A program made the position numbers and the translations under genes. Positions 24,301 to 37,668 of a DNA stretch of 64,000 bases are shown here, piece by piece. The stretch comes from Holothuria scabra. Taxonomy: Eukaryota; Echinodermata; Holothuroidea; Aspidochirotida; Holothuriidae. The stretch spans positions 71,881,683 through 71,945,682 of the forward strand of contig CM074179.1 of NCBI GenBank assembly GCA_037179385.1, read 5' to 3'. Position 1 is the stretch's first letter. The number at the start of each line of letters is the position of its first letter. The notes under the pieces are model-generated. The model searched no databases. It was not told where the DNA came from and was given only the letters and a program-made list of their open reading frames with translations.

Positions 24301-27300
24301 TTCGATTATTCCAAAATTAGGTTCACTTGAAAAACTTTTCTAATCTGAACATAAGTGGAGATCCCACATATGGTTTTGTGTCCGTGGCCAGAAGGCTCAT
24401 AATAACTGAAACAGTGTCGCGTCTTGTTTAATAGTTTAAACTTAGTGTCTTCTCTTCATCACCCTTATAAAGCAAAAACTTCGGTCAGAGGTAGGATTTC
24501 CGAGAAAGATAGTCTTGCCTTGTGATACTTCGAGTACCGTAGTATTTTATGTAAAACAAAATGCAGAAACCGGTTTAAGACAAATTAAGGAACTTTGGTT
24601 TAGAATTGACTCTTTTCGACAACAAATCCAAGCGGATCGTTAAGACGACATCCTGTCGTTAGAATTGTGTTATTGCTTACGAATTCAGAAGAAAAACCTT
24701 TAAGAGGAGTATGTGACAATGCTCCTGGCCTTAAGTAGGCGTTTTCGCCCTCATTGCTGATTACTCTCGCTGGAAAGATTGAAGGGAACTTCGATATATG
24801 ACGTAAGAAATTTATTTCTGAAGCATTATGGTCAACTATGCAACAACATACACAATGGTCAATTATTGACACCCAGTTGGATTAAAAGTTAGCAATTCAT
24901 GGTCAATTTTCACCATAAATTGGTAATTTTTATCACAGCTGTGGTTAACAACTTGACCATAGTTTTGGGTAGGTGCATAGTTGATCAAATCAATGGCCAC
25001 ATCTGCGGGTTGGAACCGCTATATGAACAGCGTTCAGATGACAAGAAAAAATATTTACCCTCTCTTCAAGTTTCAAGTTCAATTTAGCATTCGAAATGCA
25101 AAGCATTCCATCAAGTCTTCATAAAAAGAAGTAAAATAAGTTAGTTCTGTAATTCGTTGGCGAATTGAATTGTGAAGCACATCGTGGGATGCACAAACCG
25201 AGGTCATCACCTAGTGTACGGCGTTCAATTCTTTTCGTGCAATACATGCAAAAAATACTGAACATGAATCTGAATAGCCAACGCGAACGAAAATAGGGAC
25301 CCATCCCTACAGCAGATTAAAATGCATACTTTCACACACCCCAAAAAAGGGCAATTTAGACAAAATCCTCTGCACAGAACTACACTTATGATTCCTCTTC
25401 ATGGTTTCATTGAGAAAGAGTGATTTCACCAGATTTTCAGGTGAACCGAAATTTTGGAACATGGTTTGATTATCCCGGCCATTTGGAGGATGTGCACATC
25501 TGCATAGCCAACGAAACGAAAGCCTGATCTCTCTTGTTAGGTAACCACTAAACACGAACACTGAGCGAACGTCACAATAAAAGAGATTCAAAAAGGCATG
25601 AAAGATGACTCAAGTTATCCCTTTCCTAGTGCCTTATGCAAATTTCATATGAGAGTTATAAAGTATTAATCAAAGCCCAATTTGAAAAATATATTTGGAA
25701 ATGTCGTCAAAATTTCAGCCTTAGTAGACCGGTTCATTCATCTTTTAGTCAAAAGAATTATAAGATTCGATTTGAATAGTTCACAGTTTGGTTTCGCCAA
25801 ACGGTTCTTTGCCACAGAGTCGGAAGGACTTTAGTAAAATTAATTTGATTTGATTCGTCATTCTAGATACTTTTCAGACTGGCGTGTCTACTGCAAGAAA
25901 GATTCATACAGTAGCAATATACAAAAGAGATCTGGCAAACATGCTGAAACATGAACGTCAATCATGGTGTACATGTCCCCCGCCTTTTTTCTTTGAATGG
26001 AGAGGATATAAACGTTAAAGTCCGAGCCCCATCCCCCCAAAAAAGTTTTTTATGACCTGGAACTTAGTAGTTGGGTACTATAAAAAAATACTTTACATGT
26101 AGTTTATGAAAGATGGCACCTCTTTCGATTATAAACGATTTTTGTATCAGTAATCAGATGTTTATACTTTGCAAATCACTAAAATTTTCGCGCACCCGCG
26201 CTCTTGGAGTCTGAGTGATATTCTGTTTTCACTTGTGTATCGAACATACATTATATATCTGTCTCAGTCTATGATTATGTCGATGGTTACAGTCAATGGG
26301 AAGCACGTGTGGTTATGAATGAGCACAACATTTAGATATTTGAAGGAGTTGATTCGTTCCCTTCTATATTTTAAGAAAACTTGTAGTCTTTCGTGAATGA
26401 CAAGCCTGGCAGGCTCAACAATTTTTGAGGAAAATGTTTCGCACATTCTACATGGAATCAGAAAAAAAAATGGTTTCAAATGCAAAATTTCGACACTAGC
26501 ACACATTCGTACAGCAAATCGACCATTTCGTATTTAGAACTTTCTTAGATAAGTAAAATCACACTGAATTTTGCTAGGTTAGAGATTTCAATCCTCTGCG
26601 GATGGTATATGGTGAGATGTTGCTCTGAACAGGACATACTTTAATGTTTTCTGAGTCAACAATCTCACACCGCTGGGCCTATGCAACGGTGTTTTAGTAA
26701 CATCAGTAAGTACCATCCCCAGGCCCCGATCTATGATTTTCCTGCAATAGATTGAGGTGTGCTTTGATCAGTTTCTGGATTTTACCTTCTCTCGTCAAAA
26801 ATGGCTTCTCATTTAATAAGAAATTTTGTACAAATCCTTGGTAATTTTCGTTGTGATTCTATTTGCGTATAGAATATATCCGGCATTTAAATTCACATTG
26901 AGAGAATACTCCGTTGAAGTAATTACCCAAACTTTTAGGACCATGTTTTGAAAAGTTTTGGAGTGTCTAGTAACTCAAAATATTGAAATATTTAGCCCCA
27001 TTTTGCAACTCGACCGCTCTTTTCTCGGACACCTGGTGGCGTAGCTACATGGGGCAGGCGGCTCTGAAGAAATGACGATTTCGGAAGTTTGCCATTTTTG
27101 AAATAAGTACAATACTTTTTTGAAATTTAAATATTCGAGAAAGTACAAAAGTTTCAGCGCGCTTCGCATGCCGCAAACTATGTCCCTTGTATAGTGGTGT
27201 TCACAAAAATTGTAAAATTTGGATGATTTTCCAGCCTTTCCCCCGCAAAAAGTTGTAGCTACGCCGCCGTTTAACCTTACCAGGACAGGAGAAAAAATTA

Positions 27301-27690
27301 GGTCAGATTCCCTACCCCTTCCACACACTAACTTTCAAAATCAAATCGACGCCCCTGTGCTGATCAGCCGTATTAGTGGACGGTCTCTTCTGCCCACGAG
27401 TAAGATTTCTTCACCAGCAAAAACAGATCTTCAAGGCACTTTCTCAAATATACAACCTTTAAAGATGGGGCTTAAAATATGTGGAACGTGTCCTGGATCA
27501 TAAAATACTACCAAAAAATCATTAGAATGATAATAATATTTTAGTACATATACAGTACTGAAACAAGGACTTCCTTTACGGTACCCAGTTTTAAAACGCT
27601 GGCCCTACGAAAACCATCGTTTGCTTCTATAGTGTGAGACAACTGCTTCAAATGAAACAGAAAAATGCAACGGAAAGAAGGAATATCTCA
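24301..27690. other. Non-coding stretch with a small inverted repeat
   Basis: No gene is recognised. At 24825-24990 the words TATGGTCAACTATGCA and GTGCATAGTTGATC form an inverted pair with several ATGGTCAA words between them, about 160 bases overall; it may be a small MITE. The stretch 25100-25140 recurs near 31487-31525. Confidence 0.4.
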
Positions 27691-28270
27691 GGTTTAATTT
27701 CCTTCCACACTCTTTGGTAAAATAAAACTATTTTTTTTATACAAGACTTACACTCTAGTATGTTGTGCAATAGCTGAGTACTGCGTGCCACAAAGGCTCT
27801 GTACACGACAAAAAATTCAGTCGACACAAAATCCGATTATGGGGTAAAAGGGGCAATTTCTCCCTGTGAATGTTGTATCAAAATATAGTACCCCAAATCG
27901 TGTGGATCACTGGTTGTATTTTTTCCCCTTCTTCTTTGCGTTCTCAGAGATATATGATCACAAGGAAAATTTGCACAGGGCTATCCATGATAGCAAGAAA
28001 TCAAGTTACTTTCGAGCGCCTACAGAGATAAGTTACACTGAACAGAATTACCCTTCACCTTTGCGGCTCAGCACGGAAGACGACCTGTATAACATAGCAA
28101 ATACCTTTAGCTTAGTTTTGTAATTCAATTACAGCAAATACTTCACAGGCGTACTAGAATGTCCGACGTATATAGCTACAGTTGTTATGACGGTGTAGAA
28201 AAGAGTGGATTCAAGGAAACCACTCGAATAATTAAAAGAAAAAAAAACTGGGTGGATTATACTTGTATGA
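27690..28270. repeat. Duplicated block Y, copy 1, third part
   Basis: Aligns with 36955-37490 and 63685-64000. Shared phrases are TTCAGTCGACA and GGAAAATTTGCACAGG. It runs past the right window edge in the last copy. Open frames here are not kept between copies. Confidence 0.65.
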
Positions 28271-29699
28271 TGGTACGGTTGAAGGTGTTCCTCATCATGA
28301 GGATGATTATAAGCCTGTGTAAGTTCACGGATTGAAAGTGGTAGGAACGTTTCTAATTTTATTTCAAAACATTTCATACTCATTGTCCTTTTTTGGGGGG
28401 GGGGGTGGCGGTCGCAGTATCTCACACTCCTTCATAGGCGCCGTTTCCCACAAGGACAAGGGGAAGCGCCCCACCAAAAAAAAAAAAATTCAGAGGTGGG
28501 GACATGGTATACCATGTCCCACTATCTTTTGAGTGAATATAAGTCCAACGGTTGATGCTGATCATCATACCTCTAGTTGACCCTGTTTGTCTTTCTCAAG
28601 CAAAATATTAAACTGCTTTCTTTATTTGTTGTTATCTGTTTGTCTGGGAGCTAAGGCAGACACCAGCGGTCGGACCAGAATGGCATGCAGGACTCCCTGT
28701 TCAGACAACAACAATGGGATACACAAACAGTGTATTCCATTGTTATTGCTGTTGTTGTTGTTGTGTCAACATCCATGTAGCACCCAGCACACGTTAATGG
28801 GACCCCAAGCCAAACTGCGGGGCCCAAGGGGTGGTGAAAAAACGTAAATGTGGATTAATTTCTTGTTTATATCGGCTCATTACGATGTTTGTATTCGATA
28901 AATGAATCATCAGTTACTCTTACTCTTGTATTTTTGTAATTCCTTTTTTCGTGAAACATTAAAAATCGTGATATATTTAAATGAATGACCCATTTTTATC
29001 ATAATTATGTCTGGGAAATGCAATTTCCGACACTCTTCTGTGATACTTCTGTCAAAAAAAAAAAAAAAAAAAATCTGGTACGCTCCGTGCGAACCCAAGG
29101 TCGCGCCTCTTCTAAGATAGTCACGTCCGCACCAATTTTCAAAACAAAACGGTGCTCTTGCTCTCCTTTACTTGTACATATATCAGTTTTTGTGTACTTA
29201 CTGCTCCTGCCAAATAGCAGTGTTGTAGTACTCGAGACCGGTTTATTGCCCGGTCTCGGTCTCGACACCACGTGGTCTCCGTCTCGGACCCTTGCGGTCT
29301 CGGAAATTTTTTCGAGGCCGGACAAAAATATGTCGTTCTTATTCTGTATTTTGAATGAAACGAATAATGTTTCAAAATAAAAATGTGGATGGTTGTGCAC
29401 ATTGTAAGATGCCTGCAGATAAGTTATTTATTCATTCATTTATTTTTAAGTGAGATGCTTGTTGTCAATTAACATCTAATAATAGATACCAACAAATTTT
29501 ATCTAACCTCACCTTAACTTTGAAAACTCAAAGTTTACTTTTTGAAACATCAGTTGCTTTGAGAAATAGGCATAAACATGGTGGAAAAATCTATAACAAC
29601 TAAACTTTTTTCGGTTAGTTGGTGATACGGTCTTTGACTTGATCATGGAGGATAATGCAACTCAGTGGTGTATGAAAGGAGGGCATTCTAACCTTCATT
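28271..29699. other. Unassigned stretch with homopolymers and a possible hAT end
   Basis: Poly-G at about 28394-28406, poly-A at about 29053-29072, and (GTT)n near 28748-28762. At 29218 the sequence CAGTGTTGTAGTACTCGAGA resembles the left end of known hAT transposons and is followed by GGTCTCG words to about 29305; no right end is seen. A reading frame near 28587-28847 starts hydrophobic but has only a TTG at its start and no paralogue. Confidence 0.3.
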
Positions 29700-30290
29700 C
29701 ATTTTTTTTTTCCATTTATTTTTTTTATTTGAAAGTTTTGTAAAGACCGGCACACATCCTGGGAATGAAAACAGGTCTAGTTTGATCTTTCTTCTTGTTA
29801 TGTCCAATGCTTCTCATAATTTCATACTAAGAGTCGCGTTTATGTATGTCACAGTAACTCGTATTACCAACATGTTTTGTCGAATGGAATTATACACTCT
29901 ATCAAACTTTTCATGTAATGTCTATGCGACATAACAATAGGTCTTATTATGAGTCGACCAAACGTTGTGACCATAGAAAATAAATAAATAAAAAAGAAAT
30001 GAAGATCTTTCCAAAAGTCAAGAAGGCTCTACGGCAATATTTTTTTTGTATGTCTTTTTTATTTTGTTGTGTTTTGGTGTAAGGATTTGAGGAGTCTTAA
30101 TCGGAAATGAATCATGAAATGTGCCGGGTGGCAGTACAAATAGAAAATTTATGCTTACGAAGGAATCTTGAGTAGTTTCTTAAGCCAACCAGCTAAAATC
30201 TTGTAAGGCAATTTTTTTGAATACTGAAACGCAGAATGATGTCTCTTCTATCATATTTCGTATTAATTTTAAGTATCTGCACCACGGGGC
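29700..30290. repeat. Duplicated segment, copy 1
   Basis: Aligns with 35525-36120. Shared phrases are TTGTAAAGAC, CATCCTGG, TTTATGTATGTCAC and ATACACTCTATCAA. No function is visible. Confidence 0.6.
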
Positions 30291-30351
30291 GGTGTACACA
30301 CGCAGAGACAGCGGCATCAGCTTTGCAGTTAACACACTCCACAGGCTCATT

Positions 30352-30598
30352 TTAACCCTTTGCCGTTAATCGGGACCCGGGCGGAGAGCGCGGCTGTCAC
30401 CCGCCTTAACTGTTTCACGCGGAACTTGAAACTGCGAGTAGCTACCCAAAAATTCGGCCACAACAACGAGAGAGACAATAGTTTAAGGGCACGGGGTCAG
30501 TAGCCTACGGAAGCCGATGCGGGGCGTGCTACGTCCGCTTTCCCGTCCGATCCCGAGGTTCGCAATGACCCGATTGGAGCACAACGGTAAAGGGTTAA
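30352..30598. mobile_element. GC-rich TTAA-flanked MITE, 247 bp
   Basis: The ends are TTAACCCTTTGCCGTT and AACGGTAAAGGGTTAA, a perfect or near-perfect inverted pair that includes TTAA target copies. The inside is markedly richer in G and C than the flanks (CGGGACCCGGGCGG near the left end). No coding capacity. TTAA flanks point to the piggyBac superfamily. Confidence 0.75.
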
Positions 30599-30604
30599 GA
30601 GATT

Positions 30605-31480
30605 TTTAAAATGCATTTTCGTCACCATGTTTGGTAATTTTTGCAACTTTCTTGTTCATAATTTGTCAGAACTTGAAAATCTCGCAACGAATAACAATTA
30701 TGCTTTTAAACATAAAAATATGAAAATAAATTCTTGGTGATGATGTTGTGTGATAAATTTTCACCATATAGTTATTCAAACACGACAAAACACGACAACT
30801 ACGTTAAAAGTAAACATTGTGCTGGCGTTTAGGAGGCAGTTAGTGGACTAATGATTGTGATCGTCTCATGATCACCTGCAATGTACTTGCTGATACGAAC
30901 CTAGGTAACTTTGTTTGAACGCATATTATTTACTTTGATTTGGTGCTCATACTTCATTTCAAATAGATATGGATTTATCATTCCTAAGTGCAATGAAGGT
31001 CAACGAATCTTAAAAATAGAAACACCATGACGACTTGGCAAGAATGATACAGTGGCAAGTTTCACTGACTGGAATGAGAAGGTGTCTAGCAGAAAGTGTT
31101 TACTATTCAAACTGGCTTAACACAAATGGTGTCTTCTAATGATTTAAGGTATGTTGTGTAACTGGATATGTCAGAAATTGATACTGCATTTGTTTGGCAG
31201 TTATGCATTGAAAAGGAGTCTTAGTCATAGATGGTATTTTACAGGTCTGCTTTACCTGTTCTTTTATACACCGTACTTTTCCTTTTAAAGACTGCTGAGA
31301 TGCAATTTGGGCACCATGTTTGAATATTTCGAAGCATATTGAGGAGTGTGTGGTGGTCCGTTGGGGTGCTCTTTTGTCATACCAGAAGACACTCTTCTAC
31401 TATTCCCAAATCATATCCTCCGTGTAGCTATTTTTCTCGACGACTCCCAGGGATGCTAGATATGACCCCGGTTCCCCTCT
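30605..31480. repeat. Duplicated block Y piece before copy 2
   Basis: Aligns with 23210-24230. At its end the sequence jumps to a match with 25100-25140 and then back to a match with 20720 onwards. This is what one expects at the junction between tandem copies of block Y. Confidence 0.6.
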
Positions 31481-31649
31481 TCAAGTAAGCATTCCATCAC
31501 GTCTTCATAAAAAGAAGTAGAATAAAAGATGCGAAATGATGCGTAATTACAATGATCAATTGTTTGCCAGTTTTCGCTATTATTTCGTTTTTCAAATTTG
31601 CTTCATACTGGTTTTAACCAATGACCCCTTCTCTCTTCCTTGGCCATAT

Positions 31650-32198
31650 TTAAAAGAATAGTCCAGATTTATTTTTGGTATGTTAAAGAATATTGTATAA
31701 TATTCTTAGCATTCTGGTGAAAGTTGCATTCATTCCCATGTTTAGTTCTCGAGATATTAGCAATTGAAGTTGGCACATTTTCGAGAGAAAGTGAACTTGA
31801 AGCAAACAGGTGTGATGTCATGGATTCACATTCTTGGCCAGTGGTTTGTGTTTCCCTATTTTTCATCGTATTTGTTTGACCTTGATTTGATTAGGCATGC
31901 TACTTTGCCTCTAAGGCATGTAAAGGTTTTAAAGCTCAATGGTATCAATATGTTAAAGTTTAGTTGTATAAAATTTGTGGTAAATTCTGAAAAAAAAACA
32001 AGACATTGGCTAAAAAAGTGAATCCATGACATCATACCTGCTTGCTCCAAGTTCATTCTATGTTGAAAATTTGCCATATTCAATTGCCAATATCTTGAGA
32101 ACCGAACATGGGAAATAAATAAAAATTTCACCAGAATGCTTAGATTATGTCCCCTTAATCATATCAAATATAAATTTGGCTTTGGACTATACTTTTAA
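31650..32198. mobile_element. TTAA-flanked foldback MITE, copy a, 549 bp
   Basis: TTAA stands at both ends, with terminal repeats TTAAAAGAATAGTCCA and, reversed, TTAAAAGTATAGTCCA. The arms extend inwards for about 200 bases (GCATTCTGGTGAAA and CGAGATATTAGCAATTGAA recur reversed), so one strand can fold into a long hairpin with a short loop. This explains the look-alike reading frames on opposite strands. The second copy is at 56635-57197; copy 1 of block Y has the empty site at 20852-20855. Confidence 0.85.
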
Positions 32199-34547
32199 CG
32201 GAACTAACAAGTGCTGAGTGCAGAGGGTTCACTGAACACACTTCCGATTTCATTTCGCCTTCCATATTGTCCTTCAAACTACGTTACTATAACAGTGCTC
32301 TAAGACAGTAGTGTGCTTTTTTATGTGCGAACAATTTCTTCCTTATATAACTATCGACCAATCATGCCGATATAATATGTAAATTGGCAACGGGCCCCTC
32401 ATTCAAAAATATCATCTTTTCGACCCTTTTCGTTTTTCTGGCACTGACGTATGAAAAAAGGTCAAACACTAGAGGACCACTCAATGCGGTCTTTTATTTT
32501 GACCCAGTCACCATTTTAGGGCAAGTGACGTGATCGCGTGGGGATAACTGTGACGTGGATTACCAATCCAAAATATCACACGGGAGACAGATTTAAGCTT
32601 AAGTTAATTACAACATGACAGCTTGTGTTGTGTCTCCTAACAGTAGGACCCTGGAACTTAGCCACCACAATAATATCTACAAATTTGCAAAAAAAAAAAA
32701 AAAAAATACCAATCAAATCAATAGGATCTTTAATCAGTGGGAGAACTGATAAAGAGTGTCTTCTTAACTACTTGTACAAAGAAGGAGTGTAATTGCATTA
32801 CACGAAACGGGGTGGCATTAAATGAGTTCGCTCTTTACATGAATAATCCCGGGAAAGTTGACCGAAATTGTATAATAATTTGCAACATGTCTTTACACGG
32901 ATTTTTCGATATTAAGTGTCAGTTTCTTAGCACCGCAGATTTTGTTTTAAAATTATCACTTTGGTTTTTCACAGAGTTTACTGTTTCCTTATCGTTTAAA
33001 ATGATTCTTTAGGGACTTTGAGGTTTGATATTCTGATTCAAAGGCGGGTTATGTATAAACTGTAACCCCTACCTAGAGTCATTTACAATTATTGGAAAGA
33101 GATCTATCTGATGGGTTATCGATGAGGTGCTTGAGTTTTTTCACCTTTAGACAAACTTTGGCAGTTTTAACTCCTAATTTTGAGACTGTCCACTTGAACC
33201 AAGCTTTCGAGAGTTTACACGAAGTTTCTCCCGTTTTGGGGGCTCGGGAACTCTTCCTACTTTTTGTGGAAGGAATTCTTGATCCAGTATCTGTTTCTCG
33301 AATTTAACTTTTTACAACTTGCATATATTGTCATTAGAAAAATGAGCAGGATTACAGAAGAAACTTGTACACTCAGTCTTGTACTGACTAATTTTATCTT
33401 TTTAAAAATGCTTTGGGTTTAACCCTTTTAGAGTCTTTGAAAGACCTATTCTTGGAAAGGCTAGCTTAGAACTGGGGGCAGACAGCATGGTTATGGGTTT
33501 TTACTAGGCCTTTGTGGCCAAATAAAAAATCCTATATGTGTCAATCACGGAAGGGTAATGTGTCCATGCTGTCTATGTTTTGCTCTGATTTTGAAATTAC
33601 AAGGTTTGAAGAAGGCGTCCAAACCAAGAAGGAGCACAGTAACACAAGGCGGAAGTTATGTTTTGGGGCCTAGTTTTTTTTTATTTTTCTGCGTTTAAAC
33701 GGATATTTTGTCTTGTATTTAAATATGTAGCATCTTTGTTCTGTGGGGTTGGATCAAAGACCGCATATAATTTGAAGTACTGCGCTGATAGGTTTCCAAA
33801 ACCTTTAAGTAGACATGTAACTGCTTAGCTGGGCCCGCGTTGAAACAACGGACGAACATAAATGGGTCCCATTTGGAGGCCCAGGAAGAAGCACCGCTGG
33901 AAGTCAGTCGGGCCCACCTGGGCATGTTGGCTGGGTCAGGAAACATTGCCCCTAACGTAGCACTGTTACAACCATTAGTTAATATAACAAACTTGGTATC
34001 GTTAGGTTTAAAAATGAATAAAAAGAGGGCAATTACGATCTCAATGTGAAGGTTGGCACGAGGTCAGAAGGAGGTAAAACGGATCTGATAAAAATTTTCT
34101 TCCCCGATACCTTTCTCGTCTTCTCTTTGGAAGATTCCCTACAGTTTCTTCTTTCAAGTTCTTTAGTTCTTGCTATTGCGTTTGGTATTCTTTGAAAGCG
34201 CCACTTCGCCTGAATTCTTATTTCATTTATTTCGTTTGGCAAACACGTAACTAAAATGACTCCCCAAGCGAATTCTGGCCTAGCCTCTACACACTATAAA
34301 CGAAACTGAAATGTTAGTACGGATCTTCTTTATAGTAAGTCATTTTTTTTCCAAACCGGGAATCTATAGCCAATAACACACTGGATATTGTTGACTAAGA
34401 TTCACTAGACAGAAGTTTCACCGAACCGAAGGTTCGCTGATGGAATGTTTACTCAAATGCAAAGCAGCCCTTCAAACTGTCGATCCTTCAATGTAGTAAA
34501 AAATCCACTGAGATAGTAAACCTTCAATGCAATGCACCCTCTCTTTT

Positions 34548-34660
34548 CTAGTAAATCTTGTTCTGTAAACAATACATTGCAAAAACAATCGAGGATAGTT
34601 AAGCTTCGATGTTTTGAGAATCTCCATTTTTGATAGAGTGAATCAGACAAAATCTTCTAA
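34548..34660. repeat. Three-copy motif of block Y, second copy
   Basis: Matches 22612-22720 and 62826-62945. The phrase TTTCTAGTAAATC keeps the empty site of the MITE found at 21357-22608. Confidence 0.65.
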
Positions 34661-35524
34661 AAACAATATAAGAACAAGATATCTTGGATATGAATAATTA
34701 TTTGCCAAATGGAATGTTACAGGTCCAAACGAGTTTTTCAGGACGAACTTTAGCCCCTTTCATGGCACCAGGGGATATGTGACGTTACTACTTTGTTTGA
34801 AGTTAAACTCTAGATAATTTAAATTAATGCTAAAAACTTAATGTAAAAAACAAACGTCAGGTTAAGCCGATGTGTGTTTATTTTAATATCACGAACCGAA
34901 TAATTTAATGCTGACTCTACATATCCTTTAATCGTGTATCGCAGATGGTAGCATACTCCCATTAATTTCTCCATTGACTTACATACTATATAAAAAAAAA
35001 AAAAAAAACGGACACAGACTCCTGAAAACTACTCGAAATTTTACCCTGGTGCAAACTACCACTCATGTGAAAGCTGTCAAACTGGTCATTCATTCATGGA
35101 ATTTCCAATGAACCATATCATGACCATTAAGATTCTTTGATACGGTATTTCAGCTAAAAGTTCAATCACCCTTTCCAGAGCTTTGTTGTTCACTAAAACT
35201 TAGGTATCCTTTCGCCAGCTTCTGAAGCACATAAATGCTTCAAGGGAGCATTTTCGTCACCAATTATACTTCATTTAATATTTTTATTAAGAAGAGTTAC
35301 AAAACACTCGTCACTCTATCTGAAGGCGAACAAGTTAGACGCATTAAAAAAATGTTTATTGGGATATGTTACCAGATTTAATTTTACTATTAGTGTCCTT
35401 CTTCTGCTTACCATAGTTTTTTTTTTGCAAGACGAATGAGGGTAAATCAGCCCAATAAAATCAGGTGGTTGTTGGTAACAAATGATCCTTGTCTACGTAA
35501 GTCTAACCTTCATTTTGAAACAAT

Positions 35525-36120
35525 TTTTTATATATATATTTTTTTTTTAAGATTTGTAAAGACGGGCATTCATCCTGGGGATGAAAACGGCCTAGACAGA
35601 TCTTATTTCTGCTTTCTAAACAGATCTTTCTTCTGCTTTCATCAAATCCTTCTCAACATTCCAAACTTTGGGTGGTGCTTTATGTATGTCACCGTGACTC
35701 GTACTTCTAATATGTTTTGTGTAATGGCAATATACACTCTATCAATTTTTTCATGTCATTTCGATGCGGTATTCCCCAAGGGCTTTTCATGAGTACGTCA
35801 AACGTTAAGGCCCCAAAAAATAAAAAAAATCGATAAAAAAAAGAATAAAGCAAAAACCTTTACAAAAAATCAAAAATGTTCGACAGTAATATTTTTCTAT
35901 ATGTCTGCTTCATTTTGTTATATTTTGGTGTTCTAATTTAAAGGCTCCATCGGAAATAAATCTTAAAATGTAGGTGGCAGTAACAATGGTAATATTATGC
36001 GTATGAAGGAATCTTGAGTAAATCATTAAATAAGACAATAAGCTAAAATCCTGCAAGGCAGGTTTTTTTAAATGCTGCTACGCAGAATAGTGTCTTTTCT
36101 ATCTTATTTAGAGCATTTAG
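35525..36120. repeat. Duplicated segment, copy 2
   Basis: Matches 29700-30290 with small indels. Non-coding as far as I can see. Confidence 0.6.
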
Positions 36121-36129
36121 AACATTGTG

Positions 36130-36930
36130 TTGGCATCAAACAATGAATGAAACAAATCTTACTGAATGGCTGTGAAGGCCTTTTCTTAATTTTTTGAGAA
36201 GAATTGTTAACTTTAATTGAGTGGACATTATTTACTTTAATTCCTGAAACATTAATTTTGACTTAGCTGTAAAGCCTAAATATTTGCCCAAAGGACAGAT
36301 TTGGGCGGTAGGCATGCCGCATGCTTAATTTAAAAAAGATATGGTTTTAACATTCCTAAATGCCATAAAGGTCAACAAATATTAAAAACAGAAACACTAA
36401 ACAAAAACAGTACAGTGGCGAGTTCCCCTGACTAGAATGAGAAAGTGTCTAGCAGCAGAAAATCTTCACCATTCATGGTTTAGCTGGCTTAACAAAATGG
36501 TCTCGTCCAATGATTTGAAGGTAGATGGTGTAACTGGGTATGTGAAAAATTGAATTGATTTCATTTGGCAGTTAGCCATTGAAAAGAATTCTGAAACATT
36601 TCAAGGACGGTATTTTGCAAAGTCTGGGTATTTCTTGTCCTTCGGGAAAGTTCTTTTGAATAATTTTCCTTTTTTAGAGTGGGTGCTATGTTTGAATATT
36701 TTGAAGCATAATTAAACGTGCATGACGGTCGGTAAGGGGCATGTTCTTCTTTTCCCAGCAGACACGCTCCGAATATTTCCAAGTCATTTCCTCCCAGTAT
36801 CTGACTTTTTCTCGACAATTCCCAGGGATGTTAGACATTGTCCCGGTTTCCATACCATTAAGCACACTTCTGGGGCCATAAACTAATTAAAAATACAACC
36901 CCGTCGGAATCTATAACAAGGGTTACCTTT
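36130..36930. repeat. Duplicated block Y, copy 2, second part
   Basis: Matches 23520-24300, with shared phrases AATGGCTGTGAAG and ACACTTCTGGGGCC. Similarity is lower than for other pairs, with many small indels. Confidence 0.55.
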
Positions 36931-36954
36931 TGCAAAATAAGGTTTACTTGAGAA

Positions 36955-37490
36955 ACTTGTCTAATCTATTCGATAAAATAAAATTGGAATTTTCTTACAA
37001 GACTGACACTGTATGTCGTACAATAGTGCCTGCAACAAAGACACTGGGCACGACAACAAATTCAGTCAACATAAAATCGAAATTTTGGGTTAAAGGGATA
37101 ATTTCCTCCCTACTAGTGGCATTGTTGTATCAAAATATAGTATCCCAAATCGTCAGGATCATTCCTGTTTTGCGTTCTCAGTGAGCTATGTGATTACAAG
37201 GAAAATTTGCACAGGACTATCCAGGATAGCAAGAAATCAAGCTACTGTCGAGAGCCTACAGAGATATGTTACACTGATCAGAATTACCTTTTACCTTTAC
37301 GGCTCAGCAGGGAAGACTACCTGTACAATATGGCAAATGCTTTTATTTTAGTTATGTTATTCAATGACAGCAAATACTTTATATGAGTACTAGAATGTCC
37401 GACGTATATAGCTGCAGTTCTTATGACGGTTTATGAAAGAGGGGATTCAAAGAAACCACCCGAATAATTAAAAATAACTGGGTACACTCT
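36955..37490. repeat. Duplicated block Y, copy 2, third part
   Basis: Matches 27700-28270 and 63685-64000. It ends where the GAGTGAA repeat cluster is inserted; copy 1 reads CTGGGTGGATTA across that site. Confidence 0.6.
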
Positions 37491-37492
37491 AA

Positions 37493-37668
37493 ACTCAAAA
37501 GAGTGAAATTAGTCACTCTTTGATCGAGTGAATAGTGTAAATTCACTCCATTAGAGTGATAATTCACTCCAAGAGGAGTGAAGTTAACTCCAAAAAGAGT
37601 GAAGTTCACTCAAAAAAAAAAGTGAAGTTCACTCCAAAAAGAGTGAAAGAGTGAAAAAGAGTTGAAAA
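37493..37668. repeat. GAGTGAA/TTCACTC palindromic repeat cluster
   Basis: After TACACTCTAAACTC come about ten alternating words GAGTGAA and TTCACTC, several joined as GAGTGAAGTTCACTC, which is close to its own reverse complement. The left end resembles a TA-inserted MITE end. No right inverted end was found. Confidence 0.65.

Larger units (their letters stand above)
31525..35430. repeat. Duplicated block Y, copy 2, first part
   Basis: Aligns with 20720-23220 and, from 31525 to about 33690, closely with 56505-58520. The part at 32199-34060 is present here and in the 57-58 kb copy but not in copy 1. A reading frame at 32737 recurs at 57700, but it has no ATG in place and breaks in one copy. 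Confidence 0.65.

Noticed and set aside
28587..28847. Frame with a hydrophobic start and several cysteines
   Set aside because: It has no ATG at the start, contains a (GTT)n-derived leucine run, and has no duplicate to support it.
29005..29400. Two 131-residue frames on opposite strands
   Set aside because: They overlap the same DNA, including a poly-A run and GGTCTCG repeats, with no motif; best seen as chance frames.
31764..32131. Overlapping frames on both strands with similar peptides
   Set aside because: They arise from the inverted arms of a foldback MITE; the same applies at 56745-56930.
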